A stretch of DNA of 64,000 bases, taken from Achatina immaculata. Taxonomy: Eukaryota; Mollusca; Gastropoda; Stylommatophora; Achatinidae. Below the pieces are notes generated by a model. The model ran no database searches. It was given only the letters and a program-made list of their open reading frames with translations, and was not told the DNA's origin. Location: positions 49,592,574 to 49,656,573 of the forward strand of contig CM019696.1 in the NCBI GenBank assembly GCA_009760885.1, in the 5' to 3' direction. Positions within the stretch are counted from its first letter, which is position 1. Each line of letters opens with the position of its first letter. Shown piece by piece: positions 55,001 to 57,990 of the stretch. A program made the translations under genes and the position numbers.

Positions 55001-56548
55001 CGAACGAATAAACAAATGAACAGACTTTATTTTCAAAGAGTTAAGAATTGGGCATGCAGGCCCATCTATTATTCTGCCCTTCATCATAAAACTTTTATTC
55101 CATCACAGATTATTGAACATATTATGCATGAAAAAGCAAAAAATGAACAAGTAAATAATTAATAAACCCTTTCTTTCCATACACTCCACATTCTGCTTTA
55201 TGTAACTGGTAAAGAGAGAGAGCATATGTGTATGTGTGAAAGTGGCTCATCTAACTTCTCTCATCCATTGAACAGATTAGAGTATTTTAGTCTGCTTTCA
55301 AGAAGACAAGAGGAAGTTGAAACATGGTCTTGATCACCTCTGATGTACTGGTCTTGATAAGCATTTTCATCTCTGCACAGTCAATATCATTTCCATTATT
55401 AATAGTTGTGCCAGAAGATGTAGATGACTATGTCTCTTCAAAGATTTCAATCTCTGATATCTTCCATCACCTCATTTGGTGATCTCTTATGCCTTCTTGT
55501 CTGATAAATTTTCTCACTCAGTCATTCTGTATCTCTTTTTCTGCTTATCTTTCCCATTGTTAGATTGTTTTCTATTCTTTCTCTTGTCATTGTGTGACCT
55601 CTGAATGTTTATTTTTTCATTTTCTTCTCATATGTTTCCCATTTTTGTTTCTCAGCTTCAAACAGCATCTTCCTATGGTTCAGAAAACTACTGGCAAACA
55701 CAATGAAAGTGTCAAAGCAATAAAGAAGGGAGGTAAATCTTCCATCATACAGGCTTACCTAGTCTTTTCTGTTACGTACTGTGCATGATTCACTGCTTCC
55801 ATCAGCTGGTTCAAGTGACTACGAAGATGAATCATGCGAATCTGTTCCTGCCAGTTTATCCTCTCCTCTGGGGTTTCTGGATATTTCTGAGGAAAACTGA
55901 AATTCCATACAGAATAACACTCAGGATTCTTTCTTTTCTTAAGATGAACTGACTTTTTATATAAAAACTTAGAGACAGACTGTATAAACTTAATACATAA
56001 AACTGAGAGACTGACTGTATAAACTTAATTAATACATAACAAAGAAAGATTGTATGGACTTAAAACATAAAAATAAGAGATTGAATGTATAAACTTAATA
56101 CATAAAACTGAGAGAAAGACTTCATAAACTTAATACTTAAAATCAAGAGACTGACTGTATAAACTTAAAACATAAAACAGAGAAAGACTGTATAAACTTA
56201 ATATATAAAACTGAGAGATTGACTGTATCAATAAATCTTCAGTGACAGTGAATTCCTCCCAGAAAACATATGAGAATTCTACAAAATTTAACAACCTCAA
56301 ATCAGCATATATTTAAAAATAAATGTACAGTAAATGGTACAGTACTCTATTTCTGAATCAGCTTCATAATTCTACATAGGATATAATTTTTACCCAAAAA
56401 CAACTCACTCTGCATAAGATGATTTTTCTTCCTTTCCTTTATCATCTTTTGTAAAGTCAAGATACCCTTCCTTGTCATAGATATCATCCAAAACATCATC
56501 AGTTCTCAGCTGCTCCAACAAAAGCTTTGCATTTGCTGTGTAGTCCAT
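2534..56548 (-). CDS. CFAP74: CFAP74-like ciliary central-pair protein, 5' 23 coding exons (C-terminus outside window)
   Basis: Twenty-three exons join in one frame: 2982 nt, 994 codons, with every junction phase compatible. All introns are GT-AG except one GC-AG. The product is an N-terminal charged region, a long coiled coil (about 47-390), a Glu/Asp-rich linker, and ASH/HYDIN-type beta modules (about 600-787). Motifs there include [38 protein letters not shown] and [10 protein letters not shown] followed by a [12 protein letters not shown] strand. A further module begins near residue 929 ([17 protein letters not shown]). This order and these motifs resemble CFAP74, whose algal counterpart FAP74 belongs to the C1d projection of the axonemal central pair with FAP46, FAP54 and FAP221. 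It should act in motile cilia and sperm flagella. No stop is seen, so the 3' part continues left of position 1. An exon starting and ending in phase 0 could have been missed. Assignment is from memory of the family, without a search. Confidence 0.85.
3436..3579 (-). CDS. CFAP74: CFAP74 coding exon 22 (acidic linker)
   Basis: 144 nt, phase 1 in and out, acceptor tcttag and donor gtactg. It encodes [20 protein letters not shown] and [15 protein letters not shown]. The open frame runs past the donor. The chosen donor is the one that restores GCT (Ala) at the start of the next exon. Confidence 0.77.
3790..4010 (+). repeat. Dispersed repeat E, copy 1
   Basis: Shares about 200 bp with 45485-45700, starting ATTAAGATAAGTTCTTCAT. 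It includes AAGGCTCACGCTGAAATATC and ends near CACCTCTATCTACCTTTATT. A (TTG)n expansion at 3817-3835 is private to this copy. Confidence 0.8.
4616..4718 (-). CDS. CFAP74: CFAP74 coding exon 21 (linker)
   Basis: 103 nt, phase 0 in and phase 1 out, acceptor tggcag and donor gttggt. It encodes [20 protein letters not shown] and [13 protein letters not shown]. The sequence is low complexity. It is accepted because both phases fit exons 20 and 22 exactly. Confidence 0.7.
4798..6205 (+). mobile_element. LINE family A fragment (reverse transcriptase and 3' end)
   Basis: 5'-truncated non-LTR element. The reverse transcriptase reads in pieces: [49 protein letters not shown] and [20 protein letters not shown]. 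The catalytic YADD region near 5425 is frameshifted. The C-terminal [10 protein letters not shown] and a final (TGA)n tail at 6191-6205 follow. Several stops and shifts make it a pseudogene. It lies in the intron between exons 21 and 20. Confidence 0.88.
6441..6518. repeat. Perfect 32-bp inverted repeat around an AT microsatellite
   Basis: The left arm AAAAATTTCATGCCTCTAAT and onward (6441-6472) is mirrored exactly at 6487-6518, with a loop of CTATATATATATAT. A second AT tract follows to 6538. It lies between the 3' ends of family A and family B. Confidence 0.93.
6540..7463 (-). mobile_element. LINE family B fragment
   Basis: Minus-strand reverse transcriptase C-terminal half. It begins with TGVKQGCVL near 7430 and continues with [40 protein letters not shown] and [20 protein letters not shown]. 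It ends with a 3' end at the AT-rich tract at 6520-6540. Many stops. Confidence 0.85.
7490..8015 (+). mobile_element. LINE family D 3' fragment
   Basis: Plus strand: [77 protein letters not shown] and [19 protein letters not shown]. Ends at a long (TA)n tract (8013-8085). Interrupted by stops. Confidence 0.83.
8013..8085. repeat. (TA)n microsatellite
   Basis: About 70 bp of TA dinucleotides at the end of the family D fragment. It may be the expanded retrotransposon tail. Confidence 0.95.
8310..8361. repeat. (GA)n microsatellite
   Basis: About 25 GA dinucleotides. The surrounding 8086-9185 holds no recognised gene or repeat, apart from a threefold 17-bp repeat (ATTTCTGGATGGTCTCAT) at 8608-8656. 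Confidence 0.95.
9186..9660 (+). mobile_element. LINE family C 3' fragment
   Basis: Plus-strand C-terminal region: [35 protein letters not shown] and [15 protein letters not shown]. Then the 3' module [10 protein letters not shown]...[16 protein letters not shown]...[17 protein letters not shown] and a GAATGAATGAAT tail. About 20 bp before GGGTACATAATGGG are missing relative to longer copies. Confidence 0.85.
10355..10760 (-). mobile_element. LINE family B 3' fragment
   Basis: Minus-strand match to the C-terminal 130 codons and 3' end of family B, recognisable by the ACCCATTAAACGTCACAT-type end and the region equivalent to [13 protein letters not shown]. Strongly decayed. The adjacent 10056-10328 holds a 90-codon minus-strand open frame that I do not recognise. 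Confidence 0.7.
11281..11475 (+). mobile_element. LINE family C 3' module alone
   Basis: Starts near GGAAGGGTACATAATGGGAA and runs to GGACATGCAAATGAATGAATGAATG. It is a unit of about 190 bp encoding the last ~55 residues plus tail. Its 5' boundary coincides with that of the copies at 18.15 and 63.04 kb. Confidence 0.84.
12060..12236 (-). CDS. CFAP74: CFAP74 coding exon 20 (acidic linker)
   Basis: 177 nt, phase 0 in and out, acceptor gttag and donor gtaggt. It encodes [20 protein letters not shown] then an acidic, Gln-rich linker. The acceptor region is tandemly repeated upstream (12237-12455), so alternative 3' ends of the intron are possible. Confidence 0.75.
12231..12455 (-). repeat. Tandem repeat that multiplies the exon 20 acceptor
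   Basis: About seven diverged units of 26-32 bp. On the minus strand each reads roughly TGTTAG-ATGCAAGAAACTTGTGCTAA. The exon 20 splice junction (GTTAG/ATGCAAGAACC) is itself the last unit. Close copies of the acceptor lie at 12263-12273 and 12289-12299. More distant ones lie at 12321, 12349 and 12411. Confidence 0.88.
12620..12842 (+). mobile_element. tRNA-derived SINE (type 1), old copy
   Basis: Head with box A-like GTTGCGAAATGGTTACAGTA (12624-12643). The body shares ACAAATGGGTACCTGG, GGAAGGAAAAGTGACCAGGC, CTGACAGGTCAAG and the CCTCTAAGGC end with the copy at 23.0 kb. Box B is decayed. Confidence 0.75.
14100..14270 (-). CDS. CFAP74: CFAP74 coding exon 19 (ASH module)
   Basis: 171 nt, phase 0 in and out, acceptor ttcacag and donor gtgagt. 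It encodes [20 protein letters not shown] and [15 protein letters not shown], followed by a polar tail. A LINE begins only about 50 bp upstream of its acceptor. Confidence 0.9.
14323..15775 (+). mobile_element. LINE family A fragment, diverged subfamily
   Basis: Same layout as the 4.8-kb copy: [73 protein letters not shown] (intact catalytic YADD) and a C-terminal [16 protein letters not shown] 249-codon open stretch (14645-15394) survives. A 59-bp tandem duplication at 14562-14679 breaks the frame. Ends in a TGATGAT tail near 15760. Confidence 0.88.
16292..16381 (-). CDS. CFAP74: CFAP74 coding exon 18 (ASH module)
   Basis: 90 nt, phase 0 in and out, acceptor ctacag and donor gtaagt. It encodes [20 protein letters not shown] then KKCD. 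Joining to exon 19 gives a continuous module. Confidence 0.9.
16711..16922 (+). mobile_element. LINE family C internal fragment
   Basis: Plus-strand [20 protein letters not shown] region down to GAAGACCGTATTGGAAGGATAC, where it meets the inverted tail of the next copy. It forms an inverted repeat with 17095-17310 of that copy. Confidence 0.85.
16923..18135 (-). mobile_element. LINE family C, long minus-strand copy
   Basis: The largest family C copy. A 219-codon open stretch (17375-18034) carries [58 protein letters not shown] (catalytic YADD intact) and [15 protein letters not shown]. The upstream end contains [13 protein letters not shown] from the QAGFRKGRG-type region. The 3' tail is ATTCATTCACTCATTT at 16923. 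Frameshifted elsewhere. Confidence 0.88.
18151..18332 (+). mobile_element. LINE family C 3' module alone
   Basis: Begins GAAGGATACATAATGGGAAA and ends GGACATGCAAATGAATGATG. It directly abuts the 5' end of the minus-strand family C copy. It encodes the decayed KRGRPK...WLQEIIDDL...[17 protein letters not shown] segment. Confidence 0.84.
18806..20135 (+). mobile_element. Decayed mariner element
   Basis: Frameshifted plus-strand remnants follow mariner transposase order: a VTSDET motif near 19450 (first Asp), a degraded histidine-rich second motif near 19740, [13 protein letters not shown] near 19815-19860 (third Asp now Asn), and [17 protein letters not shown] near 19980-20030. The left end GAGGCATTCTAAAAGTTAGC resembles the terminal repeat of the 44.2-kb copy. 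The right terminal repeat is not found. Confidence 0.7.
20768..20834 (-). CDS. CFAP74: CFAP74 coding exon 17 (ASH module)
   Basis: 67 nt, phase 2 in and phase 0 out, acceptor ctcacag and donor gtgagt. It encodes [20 protein letters not shown], a hallmark strand pair of the ASH/MSP fold. Confidence 0.9.
21255..21352. repeat. Short tandem repeat, about 35 bp x 3
   Basis: Units contain TATGAAATATTTACCACTAC. The flanking 20835-21827 holds no recognised gene or element. Confidence 0.8.
21828..21964 (-). mobile_element. tRNA-derived SINE (type 2)
   Basis: Minus strand: box A GCTTGGCTGAGTGGCTAGGC (21933-21952), box B GGTTCAAGTCTC (21894-21905), then a 3' body rich in G and C (GGCCCCGGGGTCCACCCGG). 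The spacing fits a tRNA-Ser/Leu-like head. No anticodon stem can be folded convincingly. Confidence 0.75.
22034..22152 (-). CDS. CFAP74: CFAP74 coding exon 16 (ASH module)
   Basis: 119 nt, phase 0 in and phase 2 out, acceptor tgtag and donor gtttgt. It encodes [20 protein letters not shown] and [26 protein letters not shown] is the typical ASH-domain 'fixed-distance then TN' pattern. Confidence 0.9.
22587..22918 (-). mobile_element. LINE family F tail flanked by 62-bp direct repeats
   Basis: The minus strand decodes as a degenerate RT C-terminus: [37 protein letters not shown] and [16 protein letters not shown]. The 3' tail is ATTCATTCATTCA at 22587. The same ~62-bp host sequence (TAATACATCA...) precedes (22524-22586) and follows (22919-22982). 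Confidence 0.72.
22988..23230 (+). mobile_element. tRNA-derived SINE (type 1)
   Basis: Box B GGGTTCGAATCC is at 23021-23032. The body includes AATGGGTACTCGACTTCTTC, GGGGAAGGAAAGGCGGCC and TGCTGACAGGTCAAGG. It ends at CCTCTAAGGCACGACAGG and a T-rich tail. Box A is missing, so the head is truncated. Confidence 0.82.
23230..24112 (-). mobile_element. LINE family B fragment
   Basis: Minus-strand copy from the [21 protein letters not shown] region to the 3' end: [40 protein letters not shown] and [20 protein letters not shown]. Starts right after the poly-T tail of a SINE and ends next to a (TG)n run. Confidence 0.86.
24112..24162. repeat. (TG/CG)n and (TTTG)n microsatellite
   Basis: TGTGTGTGCGTGCGTGCG followed by TTTGTTTGTTTG, immediately 5' of the family B minus-strand copy. 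Confidence 0.9.
24335..24451 (-). CDS. CFAP74: CFAP74 coding exon 15
   Basis: 117 nt, phase 0 in and out, acceptor tttcag and donor gtaaga. It encodes [20 protein letters not shown] and ends [13 protein letters not shown]. The FYSKP-IHFK strand opens the first ASH-like module. Confidence 0.88.
24514..25509 (-). mobile_element. LINE family C copy with 11-bp target duplication
   Basis: Minus-strand copy from the RQGC region (25390) to the 3' end: [38 protein letters not shown] and [20 protein letters not shown]. Flanked by AGACAAGATGG at 24503-24513 and 25510-25520, a probable target-site duplication. Stops and a frameshift are present. Confidence 0.86.
25925..26162 (+). mobile_element. Small LINE tail, G-L-T-W type
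   Basis: The plus strand resembles the C-terminus seen at 43.56 and 52.83 kb ([26 protein letters not shown] in decayed frames). Short and degenerate. Confidence 0.5.
26240..26665 (+). mobile_element. LINE family B 3' fragment
   Basis: Plus-strand C-terminal piece: [20 protein letters not shown], then [20 protein letters not shown] and LRALCDI-stop. The tail AGGATACAAGATATAAGATT resembles the 3' ends of the other copies. Confidence 0.84.
27035..27150 (-). CDS. CFAP74: CFAP74 coding exon 14, probable GC donor
   Basis: 116 nt, phase 1 in, phase 0 out. It encodes [20 protein letters not shown] and ends ATKMEQ. The exon best ends at CAG followed by gcaagc, a GC-AG type donor. This joins KMEQ to [10 protein letters not shown] of the next exon, a join that fits CFAP74. 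The alternative gtgagg donor 24 codon bases further into the exon region (after QRV) is also in phase 0 but would remove [11 protein letters not shown]. Confidence 0.8.
28105..29158. repeat. 35-bp minisatellite, about 30 copies
   Basis: Units read CATATTTCCTCTTCTAGCTC then TAAGAAGATTCATGT. Variants (CACATT, GATTT, AGGTC, AAGACG) recur in non-random runs. It is the largest array in the window, about 1.05 kb, in the intron between exons 14 and 13. Confidence 0.95.
29723..29855 (-). CDS. CFAP74: CFAP74 coding exon 13 (acidic linker)
   Basis: 133 nt, phase 0 in and phase 1 out, acceptor cctag and donor gtaagg. It contains seven consecutive glutamates, then [20 protein letters not shown] and [11 protein letters not shown]. 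Probably disordered. Confidence 0.78.
30125..30480 (-). mobile_element. LINE family I-type C-terminal tail
   Basis: The minus strand encodes [40 protein letters not shown] and a [12 protein letters not shown] segment: the C-x-C-x-H-x-C cysteine/histidine end of RNase H-bearing LINEs. Ends in a (GAA)n tail near 30125. Confidence 0.75.
30721..30829 (-). mobile_element. LINE family C 3' terminal fragment
   Basis: ATTCATTCATTCATTTGCAT then the antisense of the last ~35 codons, up to GCCTGCTGCTGATGCA. Only about 110 bp. Confidence 0.78.
30831..32168. other. Unassigned intron sequence
   Basis: Low-complexity A/T and C/G runs (31075-31150, 31375-31410) and no recognised element or exon. The same applies to 36101-36931, 38277-39679, 40831-41876 and 62461-62944. 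Confidence 0.5.
32169..32339 (-). CDS. CFAP74: CFAP74 coding exon 12 (acidic linker)
   Basis: 171 nt, phase 0 in and out, acceptor cttcag and donor gttaca, which is a weak donor. It encodes [20 protein letters not shown] then an Asp/Glu-rich stretch ending ITLMEEE. The right exon edge is firm and the left one less so. Confidence 0.72.
32940..35815 (-). mobile_element. LINE family I: reverse transcriptase plus RNase H
   Basis: The longest non-LTR copy in the window. The minus strand shows the RT N-terminal side ([51 protein letters not shown]), then a frameshifted [12 protein letters not shown], then [12 protein letters not shown]. Next comes an RNase H domain: [46 protein letters not shown] and [19 protein letters not shown], with all acidic residues visible. 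This architecture fits I-type/jockey-type LINEs. Open stretches of 168, 175 and 305 codons remain but frames are broken between them. 32.94-33.24 kb looks like 3' UTR. Confidence 0.88.
35840..36100. repeat. Degenerate tandem repeat, about 65-75 bp x 4
   Basis: Repeats of a TATTTACTTCACTGTCTCTC-like segment followed by a poly-T/A spacer (AATCAAAA). Strongly diverged. A similar pyrimidine-rich degenerate repeat with TATACTTCTTATA units occupies 3225-3385. Confidence 0.55.
36932..37245. repeat. 44-bp minisatellite, 7 copies
   Basis: Units contain GTTGTGTGGTCAGAGGTCAC and CATGTGTCAGTGCTTATTGA, with almost no divergence. Separated from the next array by 200 bp of unrecognised sequence. Confidence 0.95.
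37441..37850. repeat. 30-bp minisatellite, about 13 copies
   Basis: Units read GTGTAGGGATTTAACACATT then CTTTATGGTG. The period of 30 keeps a 151-codon frame open on the minus strand (a 10-residue [14 protein letters not shown] repeat). It is not a gene. Confidence 0.95.
38178..38276 (-). CDS. CFAP74: CFAP74 coding exon 11 (acidic linker)
   Basis: 99 nt, phase 0 in and out, acceptor cctcag and donor gtaaga. It encodes [20 protein letters not shown]. It is low-complexity, so support comes mainly from splice sites, frame and position. Confidence 0.75.
39680..39796 (-). CDS. CFAP74: CFAP74 coding exon 10 (linker)
   Basis: 117 nt, phase 0 in and out, acceptor ttgcag and donor gtatag. It encodes [20 protein letters not shown] followed by a Glu/Lys-rich tail. 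Confidence 0.83.
39895..40150 (-). mobile_element. LINE family I-type C-terminal tail
   Basis: The minus strand encodes [40 protein letters not shown] and [12 protein letters not shown], with stops. Same module as at 30.2 kb. Confidence 0.72.
40698..40830 (-). CDS. CFAP74: CFAP74 coding exon 9 (coiled coil end)
   Basis: 133 nt, phase 2 in and phase 0 out, acceptor tccag and donor gtaaga. It encodes [20 protein letters not shown] and ends [13 protein letters not shown], where the helix appears to stop. Confidence 0.88.
41877..42000. repeat. 37-bp tandem repeat, about 3.3 copies
   Basis: Units contain CACACATCTTAGAGACAAAC and ACATCTTTG. Located between exons 9 and 8. Confidence 0.88.
42112..42269 (-). 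CDS. CFAP74: CFAP74 coding exon 8 (coiled coil)
   Basis: 158 nt, phase 0 in and phase 2 out, acceptor tctag and donor gtaaga. It encodes [18 protein letters not shown] and [20 protein letters not shown]. The Gly-Gly-Asn-Pro break interrupts the helix. Confidence 0.88.
42467..43045. repeat. 25-bp minisatellite, about 23 copies (sister of the 50.6-kb array)
   Basis: Units read CTACAAAATCAAACAATATG plus CCCAG. The period is not a multiple of three, so frames rotate, yet all stay open. The long open frames are artefacts. The upstream flank resembles that of the 50.6-kb array. Confidence 0.95.
43560..43720 (+). mobile_element. Small LINE tail, G-L-T-W type
   Basis: Encodes [20 protein letters not shown] then [14 protein letters not shown], the conserved end of a non-LTR retrotransposon. 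Located about 100 bp from exon 7. Confidence 0.6.
43801..43903 (-). CDS. CFAP74: CFAP74 coding exon 7 (coiled coil)
   Basis: 103 nt, phase 2 in and phase 0 out, acceptor tttcag and donor gtaaag. It encodes [20 protein letters not shown] then [12 protein letters not shown], a classic heptad-type helix. Confidence 0.87.
44231..45150 (-). mobile_element. Decayed mariner element, N-terminally truncated
   Basis: The minus strand reads, with frameshifts, through [24 protein letters not shown] (first Asp), [13 protein letters not shown] (second Asp), [19 protein letters not shown] (third Asp) and a C-terminal DGDYVE. The left end GGGGCATTCAGAAAATAATGC looks like the 3' terminal inverted repeat. No matching 5' end is found near 45.15 kb. 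All three catalytic aspartates are still readable despite stops. Confidence 0.8.
45485..45897 (+). repeat. Dispersed repeat E, copy 2 (uninterrupted)
   Basis: The longest copy. Its second half (45720-45897) contains CTTTGTATGATTAAGG, the empty equivalent of the 46.93-kb mariner insertion site. Ends GCTTTAAATAG. Confidence 0.85.
46048..46158 (-). CDS. CFAP74: CFAP74 coding exon 6 (coiled coil)
   Basis: 111 nt, phase 2 in and out, acceptor taaag and donor gtgagc. It encodes [20 protein letters not shown] and a Lys/Glu-rich helix. The acceptor pyrimidine tract is weak. Confidence 0.85.
46470..46625 (-). mobile_element. tRNA-derived SINE (type 1), partial
   Basis: On the minus strand box B is GGTTCAAGTCC (46561-46571 on plus). 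It is followed by GGTACCCCACTGCTTCTGGA and GAGGAAGGAAAGGTAACC, matching the type 1 body. Confidence 0.72.
46805..46932 (+). repeat. Dispersed repeat E, copy 3, left of mariner
   Basis: Matches 45720-45822. Interrupted by mariner at TA. The remainder is at 48217-48300 (ATGATTAAGCC ... TTAAATAGTCA). Confidence 0.82.
46933..48216 (+). mobile_element. Mariner element with both terminal repeats and TA target duplication
   Basis: Terminal inverted repeats start CAAGGTCCGACAATTAA at 46933 and mirror it at 48216, with one or two differences over about 28 bp. TA dinucleotides flank both ends (46931-46932 and 48217-48218). The 1284-bp length is typical of mariner. The transposase is broken by stops and shifts but retains [31 protein letters not shown], a [10 protein letters not shown] motif (second Asp) and [16 protein letters not shown]. 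It interrupts a dispersed repeat that has an uninterrupted copy at 45.7-45.9 kb. Confidence 0.92.
48217..48300 (+). repeat. Dispersed repeat E, copy 3, right of mariner
   Basis: Continuation of copy 3 after the mariner. It matches 45820-45897 (ACTAACAAAGCTGTG..., TTAAATAG). Confidence 0.82.
48312..48462. repeat. 35-bp tandem repeat, about 4.3 copies
   Basis: Units read GTGTATTCTTATCCCAGTTT plus TACAGCAGTGGCTTT, nearly identical. It sits directly right of the mariner-bearing repeat E copy. Confidence 0.95.
48570..49030. repeat. 45/46-bp minisatellite, about 10 copies
   Basis: Units contain GATCAGCATGGATCTCACAC and AAACAGCACTCATAAATACA. Lengths alternate between 45 and 46 bp, shifting the open frame. 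The rightmost units are diverged. Confidence 0.94.
49262..49622. repeat. 24-bp minisatellite, about 15 copies
   Basis: Units read AGTAAAGTGACAGAGAATAG plus AGAC. Period 24 leaves a 135-codon minus-strand frame open (an 8-residue repeat), not considered coding. Confidence 0.95.
49945..50118 (-). CDS. CFAP74: CFAP74 coding exon 5 (coiled coil)
   Basis: 174 nt, phase 2 in and out, acceptor ccctcag and donor gtgaga. It encodes [19 protein letters not shown] and ends [20 protein letters not shown]. This is the most CFAP74-like part of the coiled coil. Confidence 0.88.
50580..51015. repeat. 25-bp minisatellite, about 17 copies
   Basis: Units read CTACAAAATCCACCAGTATG plus CCCAT/CTCAC, close to the 42.5-kb unit. 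Some units carry AATACTG in place of AGTATG, clustered toward the right. Confidence 0.95.
51712..51757. repeat. (CAG)n(CAA)n trinucleotide repeat next to exon 4 donor
   Basis: AGCAGCAGCAGCAGCAACAA then CAA repeats. On the minus strand this is (TTG)n(CTG)n starting about 9 nt inside the intron after exon 4. Confidence 0.93.
51765..51869 (-). CDS. CFAP74: CFAP74 coding exon 4 (coiled coil)
   Basis: 105 nt, phase 2 in and out, acceptor tttcag and donor gtatgt. It encodes [20 protein letters not shown] and an acidic/basic helix. Its donor is followed within about 10 nt by a trinucleotide repeat that would read as poly-leucine if the intron were retained. Confidence 0.87.
51946..51992 (+). mobile_element. 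tRNA-like SINE head fragment (type 2)
   Basis: GGTTAGCTGAGTGGTTAGGC with box A layout, no box B. Followed by unrelated sequence and a (TG)n run. Confidence 0.5.
52013..52044. repeat. (TG)n microsatellite
   Basis: About 15 TG dinucleotides just right of the SINE head fragment. Confidence 0.95.
52500..52830 (+). mobile_element. LINE family I-type C-terminal tail
   Basis: The plus strand encodes [29 protein letters not shown] and [20 protein letters not shown], then decayed C-x-C motifs. Confidence 0.65.
52830..53012 (+). mobile_element. LINE tail, G-L-T-W type
   Basis: Encodes [20 protein letters not shown] and [20 protein letters not shown], the typical end of a non-LTR RT ORF. Abuts the previous LINE tail, so one probably inserted at the other's end. 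Confidence 0.68.
53787..53895. repeat. 54-bp tandem duplication
   Basis: TACAAGCTGGAGAGGATGRG to the end of AACATARGGACAT, twice. The surrounding 53012-54160 is otherwise unassigned. Confidence 0.88.
54160..54265 (-). repeat. Single-copy relative of the 0.4-0.78-kb minisatellite and its flank
   Basis: On the minus strand GTTGGTGAACCATAGCTGAC is followed by a flank (CTATCC...CTCC...ACCCCCAGTAAC). This parallels the sequence right of the array at 775-820 (CTGTCC...CTCC...ACCCCTAGTAAC). Confidence 0.65.
54535..54633 (-). CDS. CFAP74: CFAP74 coding exon 3 (coiled coil)
   Basis: 99 nt, phase 2 in and out, acceptor cctgcag and donor gtaagt. It encodes a strongly charged helix ([20 protein letters not shown]). 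An AT microsatellite (54687-54708) lies just upstream in the intron. Confidence 0.88.
55759..55896 (-). CDS. CFAP74: CFAP74 coding exon 2
   Basis: Phase 2 in, phase 2 out, 138 nt. The acceptor tttcag (rather than the nearer cctcag) is chosen because only it keeps the frame. The donor is gtaagc. It encodes the motif [15 protein letters not shown] and the start of the coiled coil ([18 protein letters not shown]). Confidence 0.87.
55966..56228. repeat. Diverged 35-bp tandem repeat, about 7 copies
   Basis: Units like CATAAAACTGAGAGACTGAC then TGTATAAACTTAATA, with indels. Lies in the intron between exons 2 and 1. Confidence 0.85.
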
Positions 56549-56572
56549 GGTTAACTATGTCTTGACCACTTC
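56409..56572 (-). CDS. CFAP74: CFAP74 exon with start codon (residues 1-46)
   Basis: ATG is at 56548 (reading leftward) in context TTAACCATGG. An in-frame TAG lies three codons upstream, so this is the only plausible start. It encodes [14 protein letters not shown] and continues to KSSYA. The donor gtgagt is at 56408-56403, leaving phase 2. A good acceptor (pyrimidine tract then atccag) ends at 56573, so 56549-56572 is 5' UTR and at least one noncoding exon probably lies upstream. Confidence 0.87.
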
Positions 56573-56811
56573 CTGGATAATAAAAATATCAAGGAAATGG
56601 AAGTGAGTATAAAAAGGAAGTGAGAAAAAAACAAAGTTTGCTGTAATATAAAAATAAAAAATATGAGTTTCCAGTGTATTGTTACTGTCTTAAAATGTAT
56701 ACTGCCATTCTGCCAACCTAAAATCGTATTGAGAGAGAACTCAAATGCAAAATCCTTTGATTTGAAAGGAAAAACAAAAACTATGACAAATAGGTGCCCC
56801 AAATTGATTAA

Positions 56812-57312
56812 TTCTTCTTCTTCTTCTTCTTCTTTCACAAAAACCAACCTAAGATTATTCAATTCAAATGTAATATCCACCCTCATTTATGCATGTGAAG
56901 GCTGGAAAACAACTAAAGAAACAGACAAGAAATTAGACTCTTTCAAAAACAAATATCTTAGGAAAATACTCGATATAAAGTGGAACGCATTCAATAACAG
57001 CACAGATATAGATAGATGAGCAAACAGCAACCTGTCTCATGTGTGACCAGAAAAGAGAAGATGGACATATGTCGGTCACGTGATGAGAAGAAACAATCAG
57101 AGAATCTAAAAACAAACTATAAAGTGGAACTCAAAAGGTCGACCACGTGAAACTCTAAAGAGGACATTGTTACGAGAGGCCAGTTTAGTGGGTATAACAT
57201 TCCTTGATGAGGTTGAAAAGCTCACCAAAAACAGGAAAGCTTGGCAGCTACCATGCGAGCCCTGTGTGATGTTTAATGGCACGGGAACGATGTAAGATGT
57301 AAGAAGAATATT
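56812..57312 (+). mobile_element. LINE family B 3' fragment flanked by long direct repeats
   Basis: Plus-strand copy: [39 protein letters not shown], then decayed tail sequence ending GATGTAAGATGTAAGAAGAA. A (TTC)n run starts it. Copies of one host sequence of about 125 bp sit on both sides (56678-56805 and 57317-57445). Confidence 0.82.
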
Positions 57313-57842
57313 GTAAATTTATTGTCTTAAAATGTATACTGCCGTTCTGCCAATCTAAAATCGTATTGGGAGAGAAGAACTCAAATGCAAAATCGTTTTA
57401 TTTGAAAGAAAAACCAAAAACTATGACAAATAGGTGCCCTAAAAGCATTATTTAGGTCCATGAACTTTTATTTAAAAACTGGGACTGTCCTGGAAAACAG
57501 GGACGTCTGACAACCTTAAGAGAGAGGGAGAGGGAGAGAGAGCATCAGCAAATAGCGGCACTATGCAGCAAATTTTTACAAGATATGAAATCATACAACA
57601 GTCAAAATTTTCTTTTTAAAAAAGTGAGTCACGGCATGTCTGTGGCTAACATAAGAGTTAATAATTTAAACTGTTTACCATCGCGATGGATATTACTTTT
57701 TAAGTAAAAATTACAAACATGTTATTAAATCAACATCCGGCCCATGTTCTGCAAAGAAAAAACCATGATGTTCCACAACGTGAAACTATATTAAATCACT
57801 CATTCAAAATAACTTTCAAACATTCACAAAATGTGACATCAC

Positions 57843-57990
57843 CTTCAGCTTGCTGTCCTGACAGATCTAAAAACGTTCTAATGGAAATAATCACAAACTT
57901 CTATTTGGTTCCGCTCGGTTTGTTGCCAGCAAACGCTTTCCGCCATATTGTTGATCCTTGACAACTAGCTAATAAAAAGTTAACTTTGGC
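57843..57990 (-). promoter_or_regulatory. Probable CFAP74 promoter / noncoding first exon with X-box-like site
   Basis: This is a repeat-free stretch upstream of the first coding exon. It contains GTTGCCAGCAAAC (57922-57934 on the plus strand), which matches the RFX X-box consensus GTNRCC-RGYAAC at all but one position. It also contains AATATGGCGG on the minus strand at about 57940-57949, like a transcription-start YY1-type element. A possible first-exon donor (CTGAAG/gtgatg) lies at 57842. An upstream ATG at 57946 opens a 22-codon frame that stops at about 57878. X-boxes are known to drive ciliary genes. The link here is inferred. Confidence 0.45.
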
